Assembly (NCBI GenBank): GCA_033297205.1
Contig: MU859082.1
Coordinates: forward strand, 1-64,000
DNA length: 64,000 nt
Source: Pseudoneurospora amorphoporcata
Lineage: Eukaryota; Ascomycota; Sordariomycetes; Sordariales; Sordariaceae
Direction: 5' to 3'
The position numbers and the translations under genes were made by a program. The notes under the pieces are model-generated. The model did no database searches. It worked only from the letters and a program-made list of their open reading frames with translations, and was not told the origin of the DNA. How positions within the stretch are numbered: the first letter of the stretch is position 1; the number at the start of each line of letters is the position of its first letter. This document shows, in pieces, positions 34,899 through 45,395 of the stretch.

Positions 34899-37204
34899 GT
34901 TGAAGATGGATGGATGGATGAGGCTTGGTGATGGGTCTGTTGGTGTGAGCGAGTGGTGACGATGTATATGTGAGACGACCACTTTTGGACAAACGACCGG
35001 CAACAACCTTGATGGATGATGGACCACGAAGCTAAGAATCACTGGATATGGAAACAAGACGAGGCAGATTACGCTTCGAAGAACGGGGGCAGAGTGGCTT
35101 ATAAGAGAATCCGGAGATACTACGGGCTAGGCAGGCAAAGCGTGGGACTGGGGCTGGGATTTGAGGTATCTTTATGAAATTCGACAAGTCTGGGGTTCTC
35201 CGCGGTTCCGATTTCAACTCCTGCGAGTCCGGGGCACAGAGAGAAGCAAGACGAAGCGAGGAATCATTAGTAATTCCGCAAGTCAACCCATATGTTGGAC
35301 TTCAAACGCCGGGGGCACTGAGCACACCATCCACACCTACGGCTGCAGAGAACGGGTCAGCATTGGCCGTACACCCCTTCTAGGGCACATTGACTGGACC
35401 CATGACGGCCGAAGAACGGTGTCAGGCCGGGGCCGAAGACGCAATCGCAGTGTCGTTCGCAGCATGTCGGTTTCTTTGGGGTGGTGGTGTTGAAAAGGAG
35501 GCTGATCACGACATCTGGACGACTTTTCATTGGTCAATGGGGCCTGGTTTTTGTGGGGGTCTATATGCCGTAGCGTCTTCCCTCACATCGGACGGTTTGA
35601 AAGACGTCCGGCCGCCCGTTGCGAGCGAGTTCGACTTTGCGACCCCGGGGGTATCGAGTTCTTTGTGGCGAGCAGAGTGAAATCAAAACCCCCCACGCTC
35701 CGTGTCTCGCTCCGTGCCCCTGGCATCCCAAAGGCACGCTGTCGTCAGAGACCCGAGTCTCGATCACTAAACGTCATCACGTATCAAAATCGCATTCTGC
35801 TTCGCCGTGCTTGTGATCGTGTTTCCACCCTTAGAAGACATGGCAAAGTTCTAGCGCGATCTGTCAGCCACTGTCGTCTCATGCAGTGTACAGCATGCGG
35901 TTTTGATGTTGAGTTTCCAAAGACCTCTCTCGTTATACCTACACTACGTGTAAGCTGCTTCTGCTTAGGTAGAAACAGGTGCCATCCAATCATAACCCTC
36001 GGACACTTCTTGTTGCAGCCGAGTCTTCGGCGTCGAGCAGCAAAAAGTCGCGAGTGATGTCACTTTTCTCTTTTGCTTAGCCCCACAAGGCGTGATATCA
36101 ATCCACATCCGAATGAAACGCTTTTGCCATTGTACTTTTTGCTTCCACCGCACCGATATCGCGCTTCTCTTGGACCCTTTCTGCATCATGAAATCTGCGG
36201 GCATTAATATGACACCGTCTTAAAGAATATTTTTCTCAAGGCGCAATACCTTCTTCTCCTGCCATCTACCTTTTGTGCCACTCCCATGGTACCACACTAC
36301 CAGCAGGAAGCAATGTAATTCTAGAAGGGCTTCTTAGGACAGACGCAATGCAACTGCGCTGCAAGTATCAAGATTCCATCACTTGCCATTATTGAGAATC
36401 AAGTTCCGCTACCGACAGCCGGGCGATATCCGCTTCACAACACCAATATCCCTCTTTCCACTTCTAATGTGAACATTGTGAGGATTTTCTTTGGCGTCCG
36501 GAGATGCTGAAATTCATTTTGCTATCCACCGATCTCCAAAAATCCATCTTCCAACTGCCCAAGATAAATCCCAAAATGGTGATAGGCGTGGATATGCCGA
36601 GAGCCGCGAGAGCCGGTTGTTCAAATGGGCGCGATACGGTACAGTAGGTGGCCTGTCATGCGACTCTGAAACCCTGTGCCAACTTTGCGTTGGGCACCAC
36701 CTCGCCGCCAACGGCCCTCTCCTGTTGATCCCTTCCACCCAGGCGCAAATCATATGCCACCAGAACGGGGGAAGGCATGGCGTGCCGTGTCTCGTGCCCC
36801 GATCCCGGTGAAGCCGCTCCATTGTCAAGGCCCCGGGCGGGGCAGCACGGGTGCCAAACCAGGCTTTTGGTGGGGTCGTGCATGCCGCTTCCACTCGGTT
36901 GGAGTCGCCCGTCCTGACGCCGGAGAGCGAAACTCGACTCCCTATTGACTGATCGCTGATAGTACCTATCCAGTCACACTTTCACCCTATCGTCCGGTCG
37001 CATCAACAAAGGCTAGCCCTCGTGTCTCTCTATTTCTTTTCCCGACAACCTCAAGCCGTCCATATTACAACGCGGTCCCCTTGGGTGTCACTATTCACAG
37101 TCACGATCAGGCAGTTAACCGCTTGTCGCGTTCTACTAGGAACCTCGAAAACACCTGCCCAAGTGTTAGTCACCGTCTCGAGTCGCATCCAGAAGATCGC
37201 AACC
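34899..37204. other. Divergent intergenic region, PAPS reductase / phosphoserine phosphatase
   Basis: About 2.3 kb with promoters at both ends. The frame of the right-hand gene is open upstream of its ATG for about 60 codons without another ATG, and is taken as 5' untranslated sequence. No third gene was recognised. Confidence 0.5.
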
Positions 37205-38695
37205 ATGTCCGACAAAAGCAACATCACCCGGGTCCAACGGCCGTCGCTGTCCTCCAACATGAGGAGCAGCTCGTACCTCCAGGAGCACCAGCAGTACCGT
37301 GCCCCCAATAAGCCTGAGGGGCACTATGGCATCGACACGGTTGTCGAGGACATGAACGCGACATCGATCACGACCTCGCCATCACCCATTGTCCCTCCAA
37401 AGGGCCTCGCCCGCTTCAAGGGCATTCCTTCTCCTGAACACCCGCCGACCATCGTTGAGAGTGGGCTGAGCCACGAACTCTCCCACCCCAACTGTACCCC
37501 GGCTCCCGGCACCAGAAGCGAGAAGCTCGTCGCAACTCTCTACTACAAGTCCACGGCGCCGCGCATCTCCAATGCCATTCCTTCGCCCCAGCAGGCGTCC
37601 TCTCCGGCCGGAAGCCAGTCTCCCAAGGGTCGCGCCTCCGACTCTGAGATCCCAGCCAACATGGCCCCGAGCAGCAGCCTCGACACCTTCCCCCTCGAGC
37701 CGCCTATCGCCGAACCAGAGCCTCTCGACCACCTCTACGGATCCTACATCTCGCCCATGTGCATCACCTCTTTTCTCCATCTTATGTCTAGCTTCCCGCT
37801 GCCCCCCGGCTCTTCCGACCTAAATTCAGCCCACCGCTGCTTGAAGCTCGATCAGGCACCCGACCACCACCCGCTTGTCGTCGAGTTGACCCTCTCTCCC
37901 GGCCCTTCGCTCGACTATCTCCCTCTGGCGGACTTGCGCAAGCACGAGCTTATCTACCGGTTCGAGCGCGAGTGGAATGTCGACGTCGCCCTTCGCGCCG
38001 ACACTCTCTTCCGCAGGTATCCTCGCCTGGTGGTCTTCGACATGGACAGCACTCTTATCACACAGGAGGTCATCGATCTTCTCGCTGCTACCATCAAGGA
38101 CCCGCCCGACCTTGCCGCCCGCGTTGCCGATATCACCCACCGCGCCATGATGGGCGAACTCGAATTTGATTCCGCCTTCTGCGAGCGCGTGAAGCTGCTC
38201 ACTGGCCTCCCTGGCACCCTCTTTAACGACCTTCGTCCCGTTCTGGACGTCACCAACGGCGTGCGCCCCTTGCTGCGCGCCCTCAAGCGTCTGGGTATCA
38301 AGACGGCCGTCCTCTCTGGCGGCTTCCTGCCCCTGACGAGCTGGTTGGCTGGCGAGCTCGGCATTGACTATGCGCATGCGAACGAGGTGGTCATTGACGA
38401 GGCGACTGGTCGTCTGACTGGTGAGGTCAAGGGTCGCATTGTCGGTGCGGAGCGCAAGCGCGAGCTGTTGGTCGAGATTGCGGGCAAGGAGGGCATCCCG
38501 CTGGATCAGGTGGTGGCGGTGGGAGACGGCGCGAACGATCTGCTCATGATGGATGCGGCTGGTCTGGGTGTTGCATGGAACGCGAAGCCGCGGGTGCAGA
38601 TGGAGGCGAGCGCGAGACTGAATGGTGATAGCTTGCTCGATCTGCTTTACCTATTTGGGTTCAACGACGAGGAGATCTCGCAGCTCATCGAGTAA
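37205..38695 (+). CDS. SER2: Phosphoserine phosphatase (HAD superfamily, SerB-like)
   Basis: A single exon of 496 residues starting at the ATG in context GCAACCATGTCC. It hydrolyses 3-phosphoserine to serine, the last step of the phosphorylated serine pathway. HAD motifs: DMDST at 279-283 with nucleophile Asp279 and acid Asp281; motif II SGG at 371-373; motif III Lys near 410-419; motif IV GDGANDL at 440-446. The first 175 residues are Ser/Pro-rich and look disordered. Residues about 176-260 look like the ACT-like regulatory region seen in long SerB proteins. The protein is longer than yeast Ser2 because of this N-terminal part. Codon use is strongly C-biased, suggesting good expression. Confidence 0.92.
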   Translation: MSDKSNITRVQRPSLSSNMRSSSYLQEHQQYRAPNKPEGHYGIDTVVEDMNATSITTSPSPIVPPKGLARFKGIPSPEHPPTIVESGLSHELSHPNCTPAPGTRSEKLVATLYYKSTAPRISNAIPSPQQASSPAGSQSPKGRASDSEIPANMAPSSSLDTFPLEPPIAEPEPLDHLYGSYISPMCITSFLHLMSSFPLPPGSSDLNSAHRCLKLDQAPDHHPLVVELTLSPGPSLDYLPLADLRKHELIYRFEREWNVDVALRADTLFRRYPRLVVFDMDSTLITQEVIDLLAATIKDPPDLAARVADITHRAMMGELEFDSAFCERVKLLTGLPGTLFNDLRPVLDVTNGVRPLLRALKRLGIKTAVLSGGFLPLTSWLAGELGIDYAHANEVVIDEATGRLTGEVKGRIVGAERKRELLVEIAGKEGIPLDQVVAVGDGANDLLMMDAAGLGVAWNAKPRVQMEASARLNGDSLLDLLYLFGFNDEEISQLIE

Positions 38696-38913
38696 AGGAG
38701 GTGGAGCGAGGACTGGAGTGTGTCAGATGGGGAGTTATAGCATACAAGTGGGATGAACTCGTAGTCCTAAGAAGGGTTCATTAGTTTATCATCACTGCCG
38801 GTAGACAGGATACGGGTGGGAGTCCGGGATGGATATGGGTTCGTGGTATACGATGAGATATCTTCAAGTACAGGGTTAAGAAAAGAAAGATGAATGGTTG
38901 GACACACGGAACG

Positions 38914-38950
<37 letters not shown>

Positions 38951-40319
38951 TATCATTTAGCCACGCGATAGAGAACGAATATGAAAATATTGAAATGAAT
39001 CCATCTTATTACAAGCAAGTTCCCAGGACAGGTCGATCGATCATCGATCGGATCACGGAAACGCACCCCAAGTGGGTATGACGTATGGTTACCGCAGGAG
39101 TGGGCAAGCTGCCAATGGACGCATTTTGTTGGAATGTAGGTGAGGTGGGTTGCTCCAGACCCTTTTGCAACGACTTTCGCCCTCATTGAGATATTCATGC
39201 TGTCCTATCACGGTTTATACGAGTTGACAAAATAGCGTTTGCCGGTTTTCTGTCAAACATGTGAACAAGCTCACTGTTCCAGAATCAAGGCACCATGTGC
39301 TACCAAGTCAGAATTTTACGATAATCGCTACCACAATCAAACAATTCTTGACGAAGATGGGTCCTACTGAAAGCACCACATGTGACGGAGGATGCTGAAT
39401 ATTCTCTAAATGGTCCAAGCAGGAACACCGCCTCTTGTTTATGTTAGAGAGGTCGTCGTTATGACGTGTTGAAAACATATTCACTAACGTTAGCTAAATT
39501 CAGAGAACTGAACCTTTAATGCTATTCTCGCCTATATATTGCTTGTACATAAAGGAGACTGCCAGACAGCTTGTGTGCTAGCATTGTTTCTGGTACTGAA
39601 CCTAAATCCTACATATCGAGTATTGTTTGACTGATACTTTTTCCGAACATCATGGGCTCACGACAGGAGTGAAAACCATAACTAAGACATGAAGGGCCAA
39701 AAGAGGAAAGTAACATACACAAGATGTTAATACCAGACAACCCAACAAGATGAAGGTTCGCACAAGTGCGGTCACGATAGGTGTGTACTGGTCAGCTATC
39801 TGATGCTATTCCAACGAAGATACTCGGCGTTTGTCCGAGCCCTCGCCTCGAATCTTCCCATGCTGCCATGCTTCAGTCCAAACGAGGCGGTTTCCTTAGT
39901 TGTGAACGACACGAAGCCTCGGACGATCGAGAACTGTCTAGAACACATCCCATACATCTCGCAGTTCATCCCAAAGTTCCGAGATTAAACTGCCGCGGTG
40001 TGAAATTTGCCACTCGAGCTCCGGGCCAAACAACTCGTCTGAAGCTATACCCAAACGAAGGCACGAAGGCAACAAGGCAAGAAATTGCTCGGCGAGGAAC
40101 TTCCGCAAATGAGTACGGATTAGGAAGTAGGAAGTGGGCGGCGTGGCACAGGTAATTTTTTTTTACTGGAACGACTGGCTTCATAATCCTTTTGCCGCCA
40201 AGACCAGACGTCGAGGTATTATATGATAGCATCTAAGCCGCCTGACCTCATAGCCGACCACACATCGCCCCGTATGACGCCAATCACAGCGTCTCATCAA
40301 CCATGGTGATGTCTTCATA
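38696..40319. other. Gene-free stretch downstream of SER2
   Basis: About 1.6 kb holding the SER2 3' untranslated region, a (GAT)n microsatellite and otherwise only short frames. It ends at the TA duplication of the MITE. Confidence 0.5.
38915..38949. repeat. (GAT)n microsatellite
   Basis: About eleven perfect GAT units in the 3' region of SER2. Confidence 0.95.
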
Positions 40320-40672
40320 CAGTAGAAACCTCTGTTAATGCAACTAATTCCGGCGACCAAAATCTTTTGCAAAAGGGAGGGTTTTGCAATTGAGGGTCCC
40401 AGCGCATAGACCAGACACGAGCTTTTCGCTATTGGAGGATCGCCGCGGGCCCTAAAAAGTGGGTCTTATCGAGCGACCGGACCCCCGGTAGAGGGGTATA
40501 AGCGTACCTCTCTCACTAAAATTAGGCCCCAGTTGATGCAATTTCAGCCCGCCAGCCGTTGCAATTGCAGGTTGCAATCCTAGCCACCAGAGGGAATGCA
40601 GGCATATGAAATCCTTTGCAAAAGAGGGGGATTTGCAAAAGGTAGTCTTTGCATTAACAGGGGTTTCTACTG
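40320..40672. mobile_element. MITE with 24-bp inverted repeats and TA duplication (Tc1/mariner-pogo type)
   Basis: The 353-bp element begins CAGTAGAAACCTCTGTTAATG and ends with its inverted copy; 23 of 24 terminal bases match (one T/C difference). A TA dinucleotide flanks each side (40318-40319 and 40673-40674), the duplication made by Tc1/mariner and pogo transposases. It has no coding capacity, so it needed a transposase from elsewhere. A second imperfect repeat with TTTTGCAAA motifs lies just inside each end. Composition is not AT-shifted, unlike the block to its right, so it may be recent or too short for RIP. The superfamily is inferred from the terminal bases and TA duplication. Confidence 0.85.
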
Positions 40673-40674
40673 TA

Positions 40675-41290
40675 GTGAGGTCGAGGTGAACCCTAACGGG
40701 CATCTCATCGGTCGTTGCCGTGCCACCAGCCCACCAGATGCCACAAACGGGGGTCCGGGGCCCGGCGGCAAACCATTGCAGGGTTCGCCGCCTGACCCAC
40801 CGGAAAGTCATCCAATCAGACGAGAGAAAAAAAGAGGCGGAGGGAGGACGAAACCGTTGCAGCTGTTGAAAGTTGTTCCAACGGGCTTTGCCGGTCGTCG
40901 GTGGCGGGCAGGGCGGGGACAAGAAAAAAAGAGAGAGGTTCGCCCATCCGGTGGAGGTGGAGGAAGGAGGAGGGAACCTTGACGGACAAAGAAATCGACC
41001 CGGCACAAGAGCCCAGATGCGATTTGGCGTAAGAAAATAAAAAGCTTGGTGCTGTCCACTTTTATTTGCCAAACCCCACTTGATCGTGTTATCAAACTCC
41101 GCAGACGGAAGCAGGTGAGCCGGGCGACGAGGAGTGTCATGGCTTCTCTCATAGCCCTAACCTTGTAGGAATCAAGATCACGATTTTCGAGAAATGCGAG
41201 ATTTCATTGGCGGTTGCATCTGTGTTCCCGTTAGTTTCGATAAAGGCTCAAGATATGGTTCTCTTGGGTAGTAGTTCATCCTCATTTCCT
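40675..41290. other. Spacer between MITE and AT-rich block
   Basis: About 600 bases of ordinary composition with short frames only. The transition to AT-rich DNA is sharp, near 41290. Confidence 0.5.
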
Positions 41291-41830
41291 AATTAGCGGT
41301 AATTACTATAATTACCTATAATTATATAAAATTTATTTTTATTTTTTCAGTTATATGACTGAACCTTATAAATTTTAGTTTTTAGCTAGCAAACTAGCTA
41401 CATATAATCGTAACTTTTATATAAATTGTGTAAATTGTATAAATTGTGCAAATTATTTTATTTATAGATAATTGCTAGTATTAGATTTTTATTGTTATTC
41501 TAAGATTTCTAGGCCTTTTAGAACAAAGTGTACATATTATAGTTAATAATTGCCTCCTTTATATGTATACACTTATTAGGCCTCCTCCTCCTCTATTTGG
41601 TTATTGTAATTCTTTTATTATATATATTTATATAGTTGCTCTTTGATTTACAATAGTAGGTTATCCCTTTCTATAGGAAAAAGCTTAGTAAAAGATTATC
41701 AAACGTTTTTGAATTTTCTACTATTTATATAAATAAATGTAACTATATCTATTTTATTAGCAGCGAGGCGGTTGCGTTTTAAATTCTTTAAAAAATTTAT
41801 AGTAAAAAAGGTTCGCTTGTATAGTATATT

Positions 41831-42343
41831 TGTTACAGGTTGACATTAGCTATATAGTATGCACTACGAGTTCTGCCTTGCAAGCAGAACATCGTCTACC
41901 TTTTGGTAGTTTGGCGTTGTCAGGACATGTGCACTCCTGCTCTGTCATAGTATGTTCTGCTTAACAATAGGACGTCGTGGGTTTAATTCCCTGATGTAGC
42001 ATGTCGTAGAGCGGTTTTTAGCGTGCGACTCCGAAGATAGGAGGTACAGAAAAACATTGCTAACGCTGAGACCGGCATGTCAACGGCTACCCCCATTGCA
42101 AACCTCGAGTTTGGGTAGTGCTATATAGTCATCGCACGGCGATAAATCCTTCGCGACATTGTCGCCTCCGTTGGGGGACGGAGCCTTATCTTGATATCTT
42201 TGATATTGCTTTAAGGGAAGGTAGTGTCATAGGTTGACATTGGCTATATAGTGTGCACTACGAGTTCTGCCTTGCAAGCAGAACATCGTCTACCTTTTGG
42301 TAGTTTGGCATTGTCAGGACATGTGCACTCCTGCCCTATCATA
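41831..42343 (+). mobile_element. TRIM-like short LTR retroelement with two 119-bp LTRs
   Basis: Two direct repeats of 119 bp (41831-41949 and 42225-42343) bracket a 275-bp interior. They differ at seven sites, all transitions. The whole is flanked by the 5-bp duplication ATATT (41826-41830 and 42344-42348). A purine-rich tract (AAGGGAAGGTAG) precedes the second LTR, as a polypurine tract should. The LTRs begin TG and end ATA, where an original CA is likely mutated. There is no coding capacity, so this fits terminal-repeat retrotransposons in miniature (TRIMs). Each LTR can fold two perfect hairpins (41870-41890 and 41896-41909 in the first). The interior just after the first LTR has tRNA-like patches. 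Confidence 0.85.
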
Positions 42344-42348
42344 ATATT

Positions 42349-43671
42349 ATTAGCTAGCGTATTAAATACTTTTATAGTAAGGGGGGTAATAATAGAGCTG
42401 TTATTTTGTAGTATATTCTAGAAGCTTATAAGATTAATATTTTTAAAGTTCTAAATATATTAGTTTAGTATATATATCGTATAACGAGTCTTAAACTATA
42501 AGAAATCCTATACGAGCCGCTCCCTTATAATATTATATAATATATGAAGATATAGCTTAATAAAATCTTAACTAACAGTAGTAAAGTTGGCAATGTCACG
42601 GCGGTGGCAGACTACTACACTAACTAGCCTGTGTCTCCACAAAAGGGTACAAGTAACTAAAGCTAGCAATTCGGTCGCTCAAGTGGTCTTATATAGTTGC
42701 GATAGCAGTCAAGAGGCATAGCTTCAAGGCTGCCGTCATAGACGATAAGAGGACGAACGTTGGCTATTACCTCTTATATCGTATTTAGGTATAAGAAGAA
42801 ACTTAACTAATTAAAGAGAATTAATAGCTTTTAACATCATTATATAAAGAGACGTTTGAAGATATATTAGTCATTTTAATAGAGGAAGATTCGTTTAGCC
42901 TCTTAAGCAGTCTATATAATATTTTATTATAATATAATTATTTACTACAATGCCCTAACTAGCCTATAATAATAGTACTAGTATAGGGATACTACAGTGA
43001 ATTATATACTTATAGCAGAGCGGAGCGGAAGCGGTAGTACGACAGCAGTGCTGAAGGAAGCAGCGTAGTTGCAGCGTAGTTATAGATACAATAGAAGTGT
43101 TATAAAAGAAGTCTTAGAAAAGACTCTGCTCTCAAGATAGGAGACTACAGTGAACTCTACACTGTGAAAAAGACTGTATTATATTGCTTGAGTGTGCTTG
43201 CTTGCTTGCTTAAGGAGTAACTAACTAACAGAGAAGAGAGGTCTTTATATACATAAATGCTGAGTGTCTGGAAGCTTCCAGAGTATAGAAGTGCTTGTAA
43301 GAGTACTATATTATGAAAGAAAAGAGTTGAATCTATAAGCTTCTATTACATTCTATAATGACAAATCAATTTAGGGAGAATGTTAAATAGGTTCGAGAAT
43401 CTAAAATGTAGTAGTGAAACCTCTATATTCTAATAAATTCTGTAGGGATTGAGTTGACTAATTCTATAACGTAGAAGAAATAGTGTCCTCAACAATTAGC
43501 CTTCTATACTACCTTATAGTACAAGGCAATTACAAGGTACAGTACTAGCCACACGTTAACAATATAATAATTAACAATAGCCATATTCATTTCTATTATT
43601 AATTAAACTTTATAGAATAGTTTTATAAACCTCTTAAGGATTTTAAAATTATTCTAAAATTAAATATTATT
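42349..43671. other. AT-rich relic sequence with patches of higher GC
   Basis: No delimited element found. A patch at about 43017-43330 contains a TATATA-like sequence and a dyad GGAAGCTTCC resembling a heat-shock element, so it may be an LTR or promoter remnant. It also has a TGTCATTATAGAATG-like start on the minus strand near 43362, but no target duplication was found. Confidence 0.4.
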
Positions 43672-43943
43672 TATAAGGGTTCTACAAAGTTAACACGCAG
43701 GTAGGCTTTGATGAAAGCTATAATATTCGACAAGGAGCAAGAAGATTGGGCTAGTCTAAAAGTCAAACTAGGCACGACTAAATACATAAAAGAGGTGCGA
43801 AAGAGAAGGTACTAAAAATGTCAAGACTAGGCCGAAGTAAGCCGAGCGAGCTGAGACAAGCTAGGTAGTCTAAAGAACCTCTAGCAGGCACAAGCTTAGC
43901 ACATAGAAGCTAGGCATTACCTCTGAGCGCCAGACCTATAACA
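43672..43943 (-). mobile_element. Solo LTR, family A (same family as the element at 45.1 kb)
   Basis: This 272-bp stretch is the reverse complement of the LTRs at 45118-45395 and 46703-46979, recognisable by shared blocks such as GAACC..CAGCAGGCA and CTAGGCATTACCTCT. It is flanked by the 5-bp duplication TTATT (43667-43671 and 43944-43948). No interior sequence or second LTR is attached, so it is a solo LTR left by recombination between two LTRs. It has many C/T and G/A changes relative to the other copies. Confidence 0.82.
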
Positions 43944-43964
43944 TTATTAATAATTTTAAATATT

Positions 43965-44257
43965 TGTAAGGGGACAGTAGAGTGGTGCGCAGGTGCTGAC
44001 ACCAGAATGATCGAAAAGAGAAGAAAGACTGGCCCGTAGGGCGGACCTTGTCGTCTATCCTTTAAGGCCGTGCGCTGGTATAGGTGCCTGACTGCCTGAG
44101 GCAGCCCTACAGTCTAGGAATGTAATCGTATGAAGGCTGGAGGGGACTAACGGGCTCTGGGCCTGCCGGTACCTTGCTGGCTTAGCGTGCATTGCTGGCA
44201 CTCGTCGTCTGGCTAACTGTGTGCCAGATGCTAGTACTGGGCGCCAAACCTATAACA
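43965..44257 (-). mobile_element. Solo LTR of a second, related family
   Basis: A 293-bp GC-richer segment running from TGTAAGGGG to CCTATAACA on the plus strand, so TG...CA at both ends. It is flanked by the 5-bp duplication ATATT (43960-43964 and 44258-44262). On the minus strand it starts TGTTATAGGTTTGGCGCC, close to the start of family A, but the rest of the sequence differs. Only the terminal sequence is shared, so it is a separate family or a highly diverged branch. Confidence 0.75.
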
Positions 44258-44298
44258 ATATTATTCTTATACAAACTAGTTTATTTTATTATATAATA

Positions 44299-45048
44299 GA
44301 GAAGCGCTACTCGCACGTTGGCAAAACTCTACTCGCATGTAGATCCACATTTTTTTCCTATACATAACCCGAACCCGTTCGAAGTCTGCCATAGTAGATG
44401 TATTCTTTTATAAATTTCGCCAAGCACATCTGGGCATTTCAATCTTTCAAGGTTGCTATGCCATGCTAAGCCCAGATTCTAGACTGCAGCGTACGCACTC
44501 CTAGATTTGTACCTAGACCCAGTTCTTATAGGGCATTTATATAGCGGTCTTACAGGGCACTTAGTGGCACGGTCGCATGCGCTCATCGGCTGGGTTACTA
44601 CATCGGTCATCTATATTGTAATTAGCTAGGAAAACGCATAGAAAAATGATGGATCATTCCGTACCGTCGACAGATGCTAGCGCTTTGTTTACTTAATAAT
44701 ATCTAATAATACGCGACGTAGTAGATTGAAAGATTACAATGTAGTGATGTATGTGATAGTAGTTTAGTAAAGGAAGTAGTACGATAAAGCACTAGTGCTG
44801 GTACCAGAAAATCACGAGTTAGACTGCCCAGTCTAGGCTAGTCTGGGCGCCCAAACTAGGGTGGCCAGTACAGTATAACTACAAGGGTCTGAACGTGTAC
44901 TAGGCTGAAATCTGGGAGCTTGGCGGGCACAGTACAACCTAGATGAGTGTAGGACTATAGCAAGTCGCCAAGGTTTGGGTTATGTATGGGAAAGAAATGT
45001 AGATCTACGTGCGAGTAGAGTTTTGCCAACGTACGAGTAGCGCTTCTC
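44299..45048. mobile_element. 750-bp element with ~77-bp inverted repeats and 8-bp duplication
   Basis: The ends (44299-44375 and 44972-45048) are inverted copies, starting GAGAAGCGCTACTCG. About six mismatches over 77 bp are all transitions. The element is flanked by ATATAATA on both sides (44291-44298 and 45049-45056). An 8-bp duplication is typical of hAT elements; the long inverted repeats would also fit a Mutator-like element, which usually duplicates 9 bp. The interior (about 595 bp) has no coding frame. It is a non-autonomous DNA transposon. The superfamily remains uncertain because both features cannot be satisfied strictly. Confidence 0.82.
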
Positions 45049-45117
45049 ATATAATAAGGAGTATAAGTAGTATAGTTAGGAATAAATTACTTTATTGAAG
45101 TTAAAGAGGTTAGAGAG

Positions 45118-45395
45118 TGTTATAAGTCTGGCGCCTAGAGGTAATGCCTAGCTCTCATATGTTAAGCCTATGCCTGCTGGGGGTTCTTTAGACCGCCTAG
45201 TCCGGCTGGCCTCGGTTCGTTCAGCATACCTCGGATCTGCAGTCTTGGCGTTTCTGGCACCTTCGGTGCCGCACTTATATTTAGCTATTCTTTTTGAGGC
45301 CGTGCCTCTAGCACTCACCTCTCTCCTTTTCCTTCGTCGAATATTACAACTTTTACTAAAGCCTACCTACGTGTTAACCTTGTAGAATCCTTATA
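45118..45395 (+). repeat. 5' LTR of family A element
   Basis: Begins TGTTATAAGTCTGGCGCC and ends CCTTATA. Direct repeat of 46703-46979; reverse copy at 43672-43943. Confidence 0.88.

Noticed and set aside
34899..35057. N-terminal extension of PAPS reductase
   Set aside because: No ATG in the extension; it is 5' untranslated sequence.
37022..37204. Longer N-terminus for phosphoserine phosphatase resembling a mitochondrial presequence
   Set aside because: The frame is open and basic but has no ATG before 37205; the conventional start has a good context.
40452..41072. Minus-strand open frame of about 200 codons
   Set aside because: It runs through the right end of the MITE and has no coding features.
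45170..45385. 72-codon plus-strand frame within the 5' LTR
   Set aside because: Not preserved in the other LTR copies.
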